This document shows positions 20,684-30,054 of a stretch of DNA of 64,000 bases, piece by piece. Origin of the DNA: Sheuella sp. (lineage in GTDB: Bacteria > Pseudomonadota > Gammaproteobacteria > Burkholderiales > Burkholderiaceae_B); NCBI GenBank assembly GCA_030650995.1, contig JAUSCY010000142.1:52390-116389 (forward strand), read 5' to 3'. Under the pieces are notes generated by a model, which saw only the letters and a list, made by a program, of their open reading frames with translations, was not told the origin of the DNA and did not search any database. Within the stretch, counting starts at the first letter, position 1. The number at the start of each line of letters is the position of its first letter. Made by a program: the position numbers and the translations under genes.

Positions 20684-21787
20684 CTAGCGTTTGTAGCCCG
20701 TTGACAAGCGCTTTTCAAGCGACTGACTGTACTTGGACATCGAAAAACAAAATACAAAATAAATGAGTGCGATAAAAATGTAGAGCTCTGAGCTGAATCC
20801 ACGCCAGGACTGATCTGTCAGTGCGGCCTTGGCAGCCTGAGTCAGATCAAAAATACCAATCACAACGACTAGTGAAGTATCTTTGAACATCGCGATAAAA
20901 ATTCCAACAAGCGGTGGGATCACGATCTTCAGTGCCTGAGGCAAAACAATCAGACGCATCATTTGCCAATAGTTCAGACCCAATGACTCCGCGCCTTCAA
21001 ACTGCCCCTTGGGAATGGCCTGAAGTCCGCCGCGTATGGTCTCTGCGATATAGGCAGCCGCAAACATAATGATTGCGATTTGCGCGCGCAGCAGCTTGTC
21101 GATACTCACGCCCTCCGGCAGAAATAATGGCAGCATCACTGCGGACATGAACAACAGGCTGATCAGTGGAACGCCCCGGATCAGCTCAATGTAAACCACA
21201 CAAATTGACTTGATCGCAGGCATTGAGGATCTGCGCCCGAGAGCCAGCAACACCCCAATCGGAAAGGCAAAGGCGATACCGAAGGTCGACAGAATCAAGG
21301 TCAGTGGCAAGCCGCCCCAAAGACTGTTTTCGACAAACTTCATACCAAAAACACCGCCCCACATCAGAACAGCCACTGCGATCAGCGCGATCGTCCAGAT
21401 CAGGACAAGGGAGAGATTCCAGAAATATCTGAAGCCACTGAGCACGATTACGCCAAGCAAAATACACGTCGCAATCAGTGGTCGCCACTGCTCGTCATAA
21501 GGGTACAAACCAAACAGGATGAGTCGATGCTTTTCGTAAATAAATGCCCAGCAGGCCCCTCCCGTGCCACGACACGCCTGAGCGCTGGTCGCACTGATAT
21601 TGGCTTTGATGAATGCCCACTCCACCAGTGCCGGCACAGTCGCCAGCAACAACCAGACGGACAGGATCGTCAGCAAGGCATTTAAAGGCGTCGAAAAAAG
21701 CTGGGACCGAATCCAGATCCAAACTGAGATCCGCACAGGTGGTGCATCGTCATTCTTTACAACAGCGTTGGCATTAGCTGGATTCAT
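20684..21787 (-). CDS. aapM: Amino-acid ABC transporter permease AapM
   Basis: The second permease of an Aap-type general amino-acid importer, 367 residues, integral to the inner membrane. It has a long N-terminal region with extra membrane segments, as AapM proteins do, then the binding-protein-dependent transport domain with the EAA-type loop EGAESLGLNYWQMMRLIVLP. The ATG at 21787 is preferred: it follows the aapQ stop after one base and has GGAG seven bases upstream; the TTG at 21802 is less likely. Confidence 0.93.
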   Translation of the reverse strand: MNPANANAVVKNDDAPPVRISVWIWIRSQLFSTPLNALLTILSVWLLLATVPALVEWAFIKANISATSAQACRGTGGACWAFIYEKHRLILFGLYPYDEQWRPLIATCILLGVIVLSGFRYFWNLSLVLIWTIALIAVAVLMWGGVFGMKFVENSLWGGLPLTLILSTFGIAFAFPIGVLLALGRRSSMPAIKSICVVYIELIRGVPLISLLFMSAVMLPLFLPEGVSIDKLLRAQIAIIMFAAAYIAETIRGGLQAIPKGQFEGAESLGLNYWQMMRLIVLPQALKIVIPPLVGIFIAMFKDTSLVVVIGIFDLTQAAKAALTDQSWRGFSSELYIFIALIYFVFCFSMSKYSQSLEKRLSTGYKR

Positions 21788-21788
21788 C

Positions 21789-22970
21789 TCAACGCTCCAC
21801 AAGCGCTATGCGCGTGTTGTACCAATTCATGAACAGAGAAATCGAGATACTGACCGTCAGATAGGCGCCCATAATGATCATGATGCCTTCGATGGCCTGT
21901 CCAGTTTGATTCAAAGTCGTATTCACCACAGAGACGATATCGGGGTAACCAATCGCTACGGCTAGCGAACTATTTTTAGTGATGTTGAGATACTGGCTCG
22001 TCATGGGAGGAATGATGACGCGTAATGCCTGGGGCAACACAACTAACCGCAAAATGAGTGAGTTTTTTAATCCCAGTGCGCCAGCAGCCTCCCACTGCCC
22101 GTGATTAACGGACTGAATGCCAGAGCGCACAACTTCTGCGATAAAGGCAGAGGTATAGACAACCAGACCAATAATGAGCGCTGCGAACTCGGGACTCAGG
22201 GTGAGGCCACCCGCGAAATTAAAACCCTTAAGTTCGGGCATATCAAGCGAGATTGCCGTCCCGCTGAATAACCAGACCAGAGCAGGAACCACTAGCAACA
22301 ACCCGGTCGACACCCTCCACAGTGGGAAAATCTGACCTGTTTTTTCCTGGCGCTTATGTGCCCAGCGAGTCAGACCGATGATCAGTACGATTGCTAGCAG
22401 AATCCCCCAAAGCAACCAGCTCAATCCGTCGCCTTGTAGCCATGGCAACTTAATCCCGCGGTTCGATAGAAATACACCAGGCAAAGGCTTGAGCGCCTGG
22501 CGCGGACCTGGCATCGTCTCGGAAATAATCGCATACCAGAAGAACAATTGCAGCAACAAAGGGATGTTGCGCATGACTTCAACATAAATACTCGCGATCT
22601 TTCTGATCAGCCAGTTCTTGGATAGTCGGGCAATGCCGATTAGTGTGCCAAGCAGGGTTGCGAAAATAATGCCTACCACCGCCACGCGTAATGTATTGAG
22701 CAGCCCGACAGTCAGGGCGCGCTGGTAATCGTTGGCCGGGCCATATTCGATCAAGGATTCGCCAATCGCGAACCCGGCTTCACGGCTTAAAAAGTCAAAC
22801 CCCGAAGCAATATTCCGTACTGAAAGATTGTGCAACGTATTGTGCACAAGGAACCACACCACACCACCGACAGCGCAGAGCGCGATCACCTGATATACGA
22901 TCGAGCGCACTCCTGGATCGTTCCAGTTTAGTCGCCTGGCAAGTGGCGCACTTGATTTGGGCTGGGTCAT
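21789..22970 (-). CDS. aapQ: Amino-acid ABC transporter permease AapQ
   Basis: The first permease of the Aap-type importer, 393 residues. It contains the AapQ-type insert around PGPRQALKPLPG and the cytoplasmic EAA loop EAAGALGLKNSLILRLVVLP. The start codon is at 22970 and lacks a strong Shine-Dalgarno sequence. A terminator-like hairpin with a T-run lies just before it, between aapJ and aapQ, which would lower permease expression relative to the binding protein. Confidence 0.94.
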   Translation of the reverse strand: MTQPKSSAPLARRLNWNDPGVRSIVYQVIALCAVGGVVWFLVHNTLHNLSVRNIASGFDFLSREAGFAIGESLIEYGPANDYQRALTVGLLNTLRVAVVGIIFATLLGTLIGIARLSKNWLIRKIASIYVEVMRNIPLLLQLFFWYAIISETMPGPRQALKPLPGVFLSNRGIKLPWLQGDGLSWLLWGILLAIVLIIGLTRWAHKRQEKTGQIFPLWRVSTGLLLVVPALVWLFSGTAISLDMPELKGFNFAGGLTLSPEFAALIIGLVVYTSAFIAEVVRSGIQSVNHGQWEAAGALGLKNSLILRLVVLPQALRVIIPPMTSQYLNITKNSSLAVAIGYPDIVSVVNTTLNQTGQAIEGIMIIMGAYLTVSISISLFMNWYNTRIALVER

Positions 22971-22984
22971 GAAAAATTCTGCAG

Positions 22985-23027
22985 AAAGAAAAAAACTGCA
23001 GGGCGACCCAAACTTTGAGTCGCCCTG
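22985..23027 (-). terminator. Intercistronic terminator or attenuator between aapJ and aapQ
   Basis: On the minus strand the arms CAGGGCGAC and GTCGCCCTG (22999-23007 and 23019-23027) make a perfect 9-bp stem with an 11-base loop, followed three bases later by a run of seven T (22989-22995). The shape is that of an intrinsic terminator. Its place after the binding-protein gene is typical of importers that need excess binding protein. Confidence 0.72.
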
Positions 23028-23059
23028 TGCCTATAGAACAATCAGTTCAATAATAACAA

Positions 23060-24076
23060 TCAGCGGATAGGCCATCCGTACATGATGCCGCCCTTGGTCC
23101 ATTGCTGGTTCAGGCCGCGCGGCAGTTTCAATGGGCTATCAGTACCAACGTTGCGCTCAAAGCTCTCGCCGTAGTTACCAACCTGCTTGACAATGTTGTA
23201 AGCCCATTTTTCGTCGACGCCCAGGTTCTTACCCATGCCAGGTGTGACACCCAGAATGCGCTGAACGTTAGGGTTGTTGCTCTTAAGCATTTCATCAACG
23301 TTTTTGGAAGTGATGCCGTACTCCTCAGCCTCGAGCAGTGCGAATAACGACCAGCGAATCACGTTAAACCATTGCTCATCGCCTTGACGAACCATTGGGC
23401 CCAGTGGCTCTTTGGAGAAGTCATCAGGAAGAATGACGTAATTGTCTGGCTTTTCCATTGTCGAGCGCGAACCAGCCAGACCTGATTTGTCTGTGGTGTA
23501 AGCATCGCAGCGACCGGATACAAATGCACCAACGACTTCGTCAAGCTTTTCAATCACGACAGGCTTGAACTCGATCTTGTTGGCACGGAAAAAGTCTGCC
23601 AGATTTAATTCAGTGGTCGTACCAGGCTGCACACAAACTGTGGCGCCATTGAGCTCCTTGGCGCTCTTGATGTTCAGGTCTTTACGCACGATCACGCCCT
23701 GGCTGTCATAGAAGTTGACGCCAGCACCCAGCATGCCCTGCGTGGTGTCACGCGTCATGGTCTGTGTGGTGTTACGTGTCAGAACATCAATTTCGCCGGA
23801 CTGCAGCGCGGTAAAGCGCTGTTGCGAGGTCAAAGGAGTGACTTTGAATTTGGTTGAATCGCCAAACATCGTTGCAGCAACGGCACGACACATGTCAATA
23901 TCAAGCCCTTTCCACACACCTTTGCTATCGGCAGCGGAAAAGCCTGCTACGCCTGTGGATACACCGCACTGGACAAAGCCTTTCTTTTTAACATTTTCAA
24001 AAGTAGCGCCTGCCTGGGCAACAGAGCTGGCTGCAACCAGGGCAGCGCCAATGGCGGCAAGTTTAAGAAATTTCAT
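23060..24076 (-). CDS. aapJ: Amino-acid ABC transporter substrate-binding protein
   Basis: A 338-residue periplasmic binding protein of family 3. The signal peptide runs to about SVAQAG. The mature start TFENVKKKGFVQCGVSTG and the segment GVWKGLDIDMCRAVAATMFGD match AapJ/YhdW, which bind general L-amino acids. CVQPGTTTELNLADFF is the second-lobe binding segment. It is the first gene of aapJQMP; the promoter must lie in the 191 bases shared with ftsE. Confidence 0.95.
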   Translation of the reverse strand: MKFLKLAAIGAALVAASSVAQAGATFENVKKKGFVQCGVSTGVAGFSAADSKGVWKGLDIDMCRAVAATMFGDSTKFKVTPLTSQQRFTALQSGEIDVLTRNTTQTMTRDTTQGMLGAGVNFYDSQGVIVRKDLNIKSAKELNGATVCVQPGTTTELNLADFFRANKIEFKPVVIEKLDEVVGAFVSGRCDAYTTDKSGLAGSRSTMEKPDNYVILPDDFSKEPLGPMVRQGDEQWFNVIRWSLFALLEAEEYGITSKNVDEMLKSNNPNVQRILGVTPGMGKNLGVDEKWAYNIVKQVGNYGESFERNVGTDSPLKLPRGLNQQWTKGGIMYGWPIR

Positions 24077-24110
24077 GGATTAATCTCCGAGTCACAACAA
24101 TATATGGATG

Positions 24111-24132
24111 CCAAGTGGGCGATCCAAGTGGG
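24111..24132. repeat. Direct repeat CCAAGTGGG in the aapJ leader
   Basis: CCAAGTGGG occurs at 24111-24119 and again at 24124-24132, a 13-base period, 35-56 bases upstream of the aapJ start codon. It may be a regulator site or chance. Confidence 0.35.
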
Positions 24133-24267
24133 TCTTTCGTGCAAGTAAGGGATCGTAACTGGTATGGGGCCTTTGAATGTATGAGGGAAATCCCTTGCCG
24201 TCAATGCGCCATTTTACGTATGGAGTTACGCAGGGAGTTATGATTAGTGCTTAACTCAAGTAAAAAC

Positions 24268-24942
24268 ATGATTGAATTCAAGCACGTCTTCAAATCTTAC
24301 GGCCGTGGCCGCAATATTCTTTCCGACATCACCTTTCGCGTGACGGCTGGTGAGTTTGTATTTGTTGCGGGCCCATCCGGCGCTGGCAAATCAACTTTAC
24401 TAAAAATGATCGGCGGTCTTGAGCCACCCAGCCGTGGCTCAATTGAGGTCAACGGACAGCGCCTGGACGAGTTGTCAGCACGCGCGCGTCCATATTTAAG
24501 GCGTGCGGTGGGTGTGATTTTGCAGGACACGCATCTTTTGTATGACCGTAGCGCGATCAATAATGTGCTGTTGCCACTTGCTGTTACAGGTCTGGCGCCA
24601 GAGCTTGCTCGCGCACGCGCACGTGCGGCGCTTGAAAAAGTAGGACTATCCTCCAAAGAAGACATGAATCCGATCGAGTTGTCCGGGGGGGAGCAGCAAC
24701 GCCTGGCTATCGCACGCGCGATTGTCAACCGGCCCGCGATTTTGATTGCGGACGAACCCACAGCCAACCTTGATCGTGATACAGCGCATCGCATCATGTC
24801 GGTTTTCAGGGACTTCAATCGCGTAGGCGTGACCACGCTGATCGCTTCGCATGATGAAGCCCTCATGGCCGAATACGCTAGCCGCACTTTCAGGATTGAT
24901 CCGGGTAAGTTCACCGATCTTTCAGGTCGGAGCAAGCCATGA
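24268..24942 (+). CDS. ftsE: Cell division ATP-binding protein FtsE
   Basis: FtsE is the ATPase of the FtsEX complex, which controls peptidoglycan hydrolases at the division septum. The 224-residue protein has Walker A GPSGAGKST, the signature ELSGGEQQRLAIARAI and Walker B ILIADEPTANLD. The ATG at 24268 is chosen since family members begin MIEF; a GTG 21 bases upstream is in frame but less likely. Its stop overlaps the ftsX start by 4 bases (ATGA). Confidence 0.95.
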   Translation: MIEFKHVFKSYGRGRNILSDITFRVTAGEFVFVAGPSGAGKSTLLKMIGGLEPPSRGSIEVNGQRLDELSARARPYLRRAVGVILQDTHLLYDRSAINNVLLPLAVTGLAPELARARARAALEKVGLSSKEDMNPIELSGGEQQRLAIARAIVNRPAILIADEPTANLDRDTAHRIMSVFRDFNRVGVTTLIASHDEALMAEYASRTFRIDPGKFTDLSGRSKP

Positions 24943-25847
24943 AAACTCTTCTGCGTCAGCATCGCTACGCCCTTGCCGTCACAATGAAACGGCTGGTTTC
25001 ACAACCCTTTTCATCTCTGGCAAATTTACTGGTCATTGCCCTCGCACTCTCATTGCCGTTACTCGGAGCGTCCTTGCTCATCTCTGTCCAGCCCGTTGCC
25101 AGAGAGCTTTCCGTCACGCCTGAGCTCACGGTGTTTCTGAAAATGGACGCTGCCAGCGGACAGGCCGAACAGATCGCTACAAAAATTCGTAAAGAACACG
25201 GCGAACAAACATCTTCTGTACGGGTTATGACAAAAGATGCAGCACTGAAGGAGCTGCGAGCCAACCCCGCCTGGGAACAAGCACTCAAAGTCTTGCCTGG
25301 TAATCCTTTGCCGGATGCTGTGATCGTCACGCTCAAACCAGGCGAGGACTTGGCGCTCAGAGCAGACAAACTCGCAAAGGACTGGCGCACATGGTCAGGC
25401 GTCGAACTGGTTCAGCTCGATAGCGCCTGGGTGCAAAGACTCGAGGCGTTGCTTCGCTTTGCGCGAATTGGTTTGTTATTGCTTGCCCTAAGCGTTGCAC
25501 TGGTCGTACTGGCAACCGTTTTCAACACGGTCAGGATGCAAGCACTGTCTCAGCGCGAAGAAATCGGCGTTGCCAGACTTGTGGGAGCAACCGAATCGTT
25601 CGTTCGCAGACCTTTTTTGTATCTTGGCGCGATCACCTGTAGTCTGGCCGCGGTCGTAGGTATTGGGGTTGCACGTCTGGCGTTGATTCCGCTTAACAAT
25701 GCGCTTTCAAGTCTTGCCCGCAGTTACGACGCTGACTTCGCACTATCGCTTCCTCCTGTAGCGATGCTTGTCATCGCGGTTGTCGCAGTCGCGGCTTTGG
25801 GTGCACTGTCAGCCCGCTGGTCCGTACAGCGCAATACACGCTTTTAA
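24939..25847 (+). CDS. ftsX: Cell division protein FtsX
   Basis: The membrane partner of FtsE, 302 residues. A first membrane span near residues 25-45 is followed by a periplasmic domain (SVTPELTVFLKMD...) and three C-terminal spans with the cytoplasmic LSQREEIGVARLVGAT segment typical of FtsX. It is translationally coupled to ftsE by an ATGA overlap. mutY follows after about 24 bases and may be co-transcribed. Confidence 0.95.
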   Translation: MKTLLRQHRYALAVTMKRLVSQPFSSLANLLVIALALSLPLLGASLLISVQPVARELSVTPELTVFLKMDAASGQAEQIATKIRKEHGEQTSSVRVMTKDAALKELRANPAWEQALKVLPGNPLPDAVIVTLKPGEDLALRADKLAKDWRTWSGVELVQLDSAWVQRLEALLRFARIGLLLLALSVALVVLATVFNTVRMQALSQREEIGVARLVGATESFVRRPFLYLGAITCSLAAVVGIGVARLALIPLNNALSSLARSYDADFALSLPPVAMLVIAVVAVAALGALSARWSVQRNTRF

Positions 25848-25871
25848 GAGACACACCAGGTGCCATCCCGC

Positions 25872-26954
25872 ATGAAAATTGCAACCCCTCTGGTTGCCTG
25901 GCAACGCGCGCAGGGTCGCCACGGACTGCCCTGGCAACAGACACGTGATCCCTACCGGGTCTGGCTGTCTGAAATCATGCTGCAGCAGACTCAGGTGACA
26001 GCGGTCATTCCTTACTACCAAAAGTTTCTGATGCGCTTTCCCGATGTGGAGAGCCTTGCGCGCGCATGCTCGCAAGAGGTTATGGCCCACTGGGCTGGGC
26101 TGGGTTATTACGCCCGCGCACGCAATCTTCACGCCTGCGCGCAACAGATCCTGCAAAACTGGAGTGGCCGCTTTCCACCCGACGCAGCAGGCCTGGCGAC
26201 ACTACCCGGTATTGGGCCATCGACTGCAGCAGCGATTGCCGCTTTTTGTTATGCCGAGCGTGCAGCAATCCTGGATGGCAATGTCAAACGTGTTCTGGCG
26301 AGGTATTTTGCAATTGATGGTGATCCGACTACACGTGCAATTGAACAAAAGCTGTGGCAATTAGCACGTGATGAGGTTCCTACCGCAGTGCAGCTCAAGC
26401 GTGATCCGATGATGATGACGGCCTTCACACAGGGGCTGATGGATTTAGGTGCAACGGTTTGCACCCGCGCACGACCACAATGCCAGGCATGTCCGCTCAG
26501 CAAGGGTTGTACGGCTTTTGCGCAAGGAAGAACAGAAGAATTACCGTGGCCTCGCGCAAAAAAAACCTTGCCAGAGCGAAGTGTAGGCATGCTGATAGCC
26601 TGCAATCGTGGCAAAGTGTTGCTGCAGCAAAGGCCGGACACCGGAATTTGGGGGGGGCTATGGAGTTTGCCCGAGTTTGATTCGGCATTAGATGGTGGCG
26701 ATGGCTGCACCCAGCTTGGGGTGAGCGCTCAGAATATTGTGAGTCTTTCAGCATTTCTGCATGTATTTACACATTACCGGCTGACCATTCAGCCAGTCTT
26801 AGCCAGGGCAACCACCACGCACCTCATTCCAGTCGCTGAGAAAATAACCATTCAGACAAAATGGGTTCCGATCACAGAGCTTTCGGCACTAGGCATGCCG
26901 GCGCCTGTCAGAAAGTTGCTAGATGGATTGCATGCGGACAAGTTATTGAATTAA
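25872..26954 (+). CDS. mutY: A/G-specific adenine glycosylase
   Basis: MutY removes adenine mispaired with 8-oxoguanine. With the ATG at 25872 it has 360 residues; an in-frame GTG at 25860 is an alternative, but AGG at 25858-25860 sits at ribosome-binding distance from the ATG. Visible motifs are the helix-hairpin-helix LPGIGPSTAAAIAAF, the catalytic Asp in AILDGNVKRV, the four-cysteine 4Fe-4S loop CTRARPQCQACPLSKGC, and the C-terminal MutT-like 8-oxoG recognition domain (LLQQRPDTGIWGGLWSLPEF). Its end overlaps rodA on the other strand by 4 bases. Confidence 0.95.
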   Translation: MKIATPLVAWQRAQGRHGLPWQQTRDPYRVWLSEIMLQQTQVTAVIPYYQKFLMRFPDVESLARACSQEVMAHWAGLGYYARARNLHACAQQILQNWSGRFPPDAAGLATLPGIGPSTAAAIAAFCYAERAAILDGNVKRVLARYFAIDGDPTTRAIEQKLWQLARDEVPTAVQLKRDPMMMTAFTQGLMDLGATVCTRARPQCQACPLSKGCTAFAQGRTEELPWPRAKKTLPERSVGMLIACNRGKVLLQQRPDTGIWGGLWSLPEFDSALDGGDGCTQLGVSAQNIVSLSAFLHVFTHYRLTIQPVLARATTTHLIPVAEKITIQTKWVPITELSALGMPAPVRKLLDGLHADKLLN

Positions 26955-28087
26955 CTGACTGGCGGGCGATATTTGCTGATACTCATCAACATTCCACAAG
27001 CGATACCGATTGTCAGCAAGGCCGTACCGCCATAGCTCAGCAGTGGTAATGGAACACCCACTACAGGCAAAATTCCTGTGACCATACCGATATTGACGAA
27101 AACGTAAATGAACAGCACCATCGTGATGCTACCCGCTAGCAATCGACTGAAATGCGTTGGCGCCCTGACTGCAATCGTCAGCCCCCGGCTGAGCAGCAAC
27201 AAGTAGAGCAGCAGCAGCGTAATACCGCCATAGAGACCAAATTCTTCAGAAAACACAGCAAATATAAAGTCAGTTGTGCGTTCAGGAATAAAGTCCAGGT
27301 GCGTCTGCGTGCCATTCATATAACCCTTGCCGTACACGCCACCGGAACCTACCGCGATAGTGGACTGGATCGTATGAAAACCTTTGCCAAGGGGATCGGT
27401 ACTGGGATCAAGAAGTGTACAAATTCGATGTTTTTGATAGTCGTGCAAAACAACCCAGTCAAAATCATCGTCACACAAATCATCTTGATAGGCCACGACC
27501 GAGGCAATCCCCACAATACCGACGAGCAATACGGGCAAAAGCAATTTAAAAGACAATCCCGCGAAATAAATCACAAAAAATCCTGCGCCAAAAACCAGCA
27601 AAGCTGTACCAAGATCCGGTTGTTTGATAATCAGCATGCACGGCACGATCAGCAGCAAAACGGCCACCAAAAAATCCAGCGCATTCATGGGGCCTTCACG
27701 TTTCTGAAAATACCAGGCCAGCATCAGTGGGACTGCAATTTTCATCATCTCTGAGGGCTGGATGCGCGTGAACCCCAGGTTAAGCCATCTGGTTGCGCCT
27801 TTACTGGTATCGCCAAAAAAGAAGACACCAAGCAACAAAAGAACGCCGAGAATATAGAACGGCACAGCAAGGCGCATGATGATGTGCGGTGGCGTCATCG
27901 CAATGACCCACATCGCAATCAGCGCAACGATAAAATTACGGGTCTGATCCGCGAATCGCCAATCCGTCCCGCCTACAGCGGAGTGCATCACCAGCAAACC
28001 GACAGAAGCCAAAATCATCAGGATCAGCATCAACGGCCAGTCTATCGCGGTAACCACACGAACAAGAAAAGAAAAAACGTATTTCAT
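26951..28087 (-). CDS. rodA: Rod-shape peptidoglycan polymerase RodA
   Basis: A SEDS-family glycosyltransferase that polymerises lipid II for side-wall growth together with PBP2. The 378-residue protein has about ten membrane spans. The RodA motifs are GATRWLNLGFTRIQPSE, the large loop HDYQKHRICTLLDPSTDPLG, then IAVGSGGVYGKGY and FIPERTTDFIFAVFSEEFG with the conserved catalytic-loop Asp. It overlaps mrdA by 4 bases (ATGA). An acidic DDLCDDDFD stretch precedes the large loop. Confidence 0.95.
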   Translation of the reverse strand: MKYVFSFLVRVVTAIDWPLMLILMILASVGLLVMHSAVGGTDWRFADQTRNFIVALIAMWVIAMTPPHIIMRLAVPFYILGVLLLLGVFFFGDTSKGATRWLNLGFTRIQPSEMMKIAVPLMLAWYFQKREGPMNALDFLVAVLLLIVPCMLIIKQPDLGTALLVFGAGFFVIYFAGLSFKLLLPVLLVGIVGIASVVAYQDDLCDDDFDWVVLHDYQKHRICTLLDPSTDPLGKGFHTIQSTIAVGSGGVYGKGYMNGTQTHLDFIPERTTDFIFAVFSEEFGLYGGITLLLLYLLLLSRGLTIAVRAPTHFSRLLAGSITMVLFIYVFVNIGMVTGILPVVGVPLPLLSYGGTALLTIGIACGMLMSISKYRPPVS

Positions 28088-30042
28088 CGTGACTCTCCCC
28101 TGTTCGCTGCGGGCACGACATTACCAGGTATCGTGGAGACTGCCGCTGCTGAAGCAGGTGCAGGGGCAGGTGCGGGAGCAGGTGTCACCAGTTTTTTTGC
28201 ATCCCGTGCGAGCCAGGCATCAAACACTTTTCGCGCGACAGGCGCTGCTACGCTTCCGCCCCAGCCTGCATTCTCCACAATGACTGCAATCGCAATTTTT
28301 GGATTCACAGCAGGTGCAAAAGCCATAAACAAAGCATGATCACGCAAACGCTCGTCAATTGCGCTTGCACGATATTTTGCACCACGCAAGCTATAAACCT
28401 GTGCAGTACCTGTTTTACCTGCAGCCTGATAAGACGCCCCCGCAAATGCTTGGCGGGCAGTCCCTACTGTTGTGACTTCAGCAAGCGCACGCTTGATGAT
28501 TTGTAGATTTTCCTTTTTGAGAGGGATCTTGTATGAAGGCTCTGCGACCGTCAGACTTTTAACGCCGGTTTTTGGATTTTCCAGCGCGCGCACAAGGTGC
28601 GGTTTAATGAAAACACCATCATTAGCAAGCACAGCTGTAGCTTGTGCGAGTTGCATCAACGTAAAAGAGTTATAGCCCTGGCCCACTGCAACCGAGATCG
28701 TTTCACCTGCATACCAGCGTTGTTGATCTCGCTTTTTGTAGGCTTGTCGTTTCCATTCCGTCGAAGGCAATACACCGCGTTTTTCGCCATCAATATCAAT
28801 TCCTGTGATTTGGCCAAAACCGAAGGGTTTCATAAAGTCGTGCAAACCGTTCACACCGATTTCAGGACCGAGGGAATAAAAATAAGTATCAGAGGAGACA
28901 ACCAGCGCCTGATGCATATCGATTGAGCCAAATGCGGTTGAACCAGAATTCCGGAAACGCTGGCCCCCGAACTCAAAATAGCCTGGATCAGAAATACGAT
29001 CCGTTGCACGTCGCTTATTTAACTCCAGAGCAGCCAGTGCTACGAAGGGTTTGTAAGTCGAGCCGATCGGATAAGTACCAATCACAGGGCGATTAATCAG
29101 CGGATGATCGGGCGACTCGTTGAGCTGGCGCCAGCTTTCCACATCAATACCATCTATAAACAGATTGGGATCGTATGAAGGCTGGGATACAAAAGCCAGT
29201 ACATCACCTGTCGCCGGCTCGATTGCAACCAACGCGCCACGCAGATCTTTAAAGGCCTCCTCGGCAATCCGCTGCAAACCCATATCCAGAGACAGCACAA
29301 GATTAGATCCAGGCACTGGATCCACGCGCTTCAACACCCTGACGGGCTTACCACGCGCAGTAATCTCTACCTCTTGCAACCCTGTTTTGCCATGTAAAGC
29401 TGTTTCGTAGGTTTTTTCGATACCTTTTTTACCGATGACATCAGTGCCTCGGTAATTTCCTAGGTGTCCTGACTCTTCGAGGGTGTTCACATCACCTTCG
29501 GAAATACGGCCGATGTAACCCACCACGTGCCCGGCAGATTTGCCTTGTGGATATTCCCGCACCCATCGGGCGCGCAACTCTACGCCAGGAAACCGGAACG
29601 AATGCGCGGAGAACCAGGCTGCTTCTGTTTCATTCAGGTTATTGCGCAGAACCACGCTTGCATACCTGCCAGACTCCGCCACCCGGCGTTTGAATCGTCG
29701 CTGATCGGTGGTGCTCATATATACAATCGGCATTAATTCACTGAAGAGTTCGTCAAGATTACCCGCACGTGCCGGCACGACCTCAAGCGTATAGCTTAAA
29801 TAATTGCGCGCGAGCACCTCACCATTGCGGTCAACTATTTCACCCCTTCTCGGAGGGATGGGTACTACCGCGATTCGATTGCTATCTGCGCGTGCAGCAA
29901 GGCCTTCATGCCGATCGACCTGCAATATCCAGAATCTGATCACAAGTAAACTAAAACAGCTCACAGCAAACAAACCCGCTACGATTGCGCGCAGCAGAAA
30001 TTTGTTCTTTTGATGCTGACCTGTTTTTTTAAACTCAAACAT
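28084..30042 (-). CDS. mrdA: Penicillin-binding protein 2 (elongasome transpeptidase)
   Basis: A class B transpeptidase of the elongasome, 652 residues, with an N-terminal membrane anchor (about residues 18-40) and periplasmic domains. The active-site motifs are STYK in GSTYKPFVALAAL, SSD in VVSSDTYFY, and KTG in AAGKTGTAQVYS. The C-terminus is an Ala/Pro-rich tail encoded partly by a hexamer repeat (28154-28183). It follows mreD by 12 bases. Confidence 0.95.
   Translation of the reverse strand: MFEFKKTGQHQKNKFLLRAIVAGLFAVSCFSLLVIRFWILQVDRHEGLAARADSNRIAVVPIPPRRGEIVDRNGEVLARNYLSYTLEVVPARAGNLDELFSELMPIVYMSTTDQRRFKRRVAESGRYASVVLRNNLNETEAAWFSAHSFRFPGVELRARWVREYPQGKSAGHVVGYIGRISEGDVNTLEESGHLGNYRGTDVIGKKGIEKTYETALHGKTGLQEVEITARGKPVRVLKRVDPVPGSNLVLSLDMGLQRIAEEAFKDLRGALVAIEPATGDVLAFVSQPSYDPNLFIDGIDVESWRQLNESPDHPLINRPVIGTYPIGSTYKPFVALAALELNKRRATDRISDPGYFEFGGQRFRNSGSTAFGSIDMHQALVVSSDTYFYSLGPEIGVNGLHDFMKPFGFGQITGIDIDGEKRGVLPSTEWKRQAYKKRDQQRWYAGETISVAVGQGYNSFTLMQLAQATAVLANDGVFIKPHLVRALENPKTGVKSLTVAEPSYKIPLKKENLQIIKRALAEVTTVGTARQAFAGASYQAAGKTGTAQVYSLRGAKYRASAIDERLRDHALFMAFAPAVNPKIAIAVIVENAGWGGSVAAPVARKVFDAWLARDAKKLVTPAPAPAPAPASAAAVSTIPGNVVPAANRGESR
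28154..28183 (-). repeat. Hexamer tandem repeat encoding the Ala-Pro tail of PBP2
   Basis: Five imperfect copies of GCAGGT (plus strand) follow one another in frame and encode alternating Ala-Pro near the PBP2 C-terminus. Such repeats can change length by slippage without a frameshift. Confidence 0.7.
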
Positions 30043-30054
30043 ATCGCTAGCGGA

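Noticed and set aside
24297..24962. Long open frame on the minus strand opposite ftsE (221 codons)
   Set aside because: The plus strand encodes a clear FtsE with all ABC motifs; the antisense frame shows no family features and is a by-product of codon bias.
27152..27754. 200-codon plus-strand frame opposite rodA
   Set aside because: Gln/His/Lys-rich translation typical of antisense to membrane-protein genes; rodA on the other strand is certain.
28154..28183. Short-period repeats as a CRISPR-like array
   Set aside because: The units are 6 bases, contiguous, in frame and within mrdA; there are no spacers.
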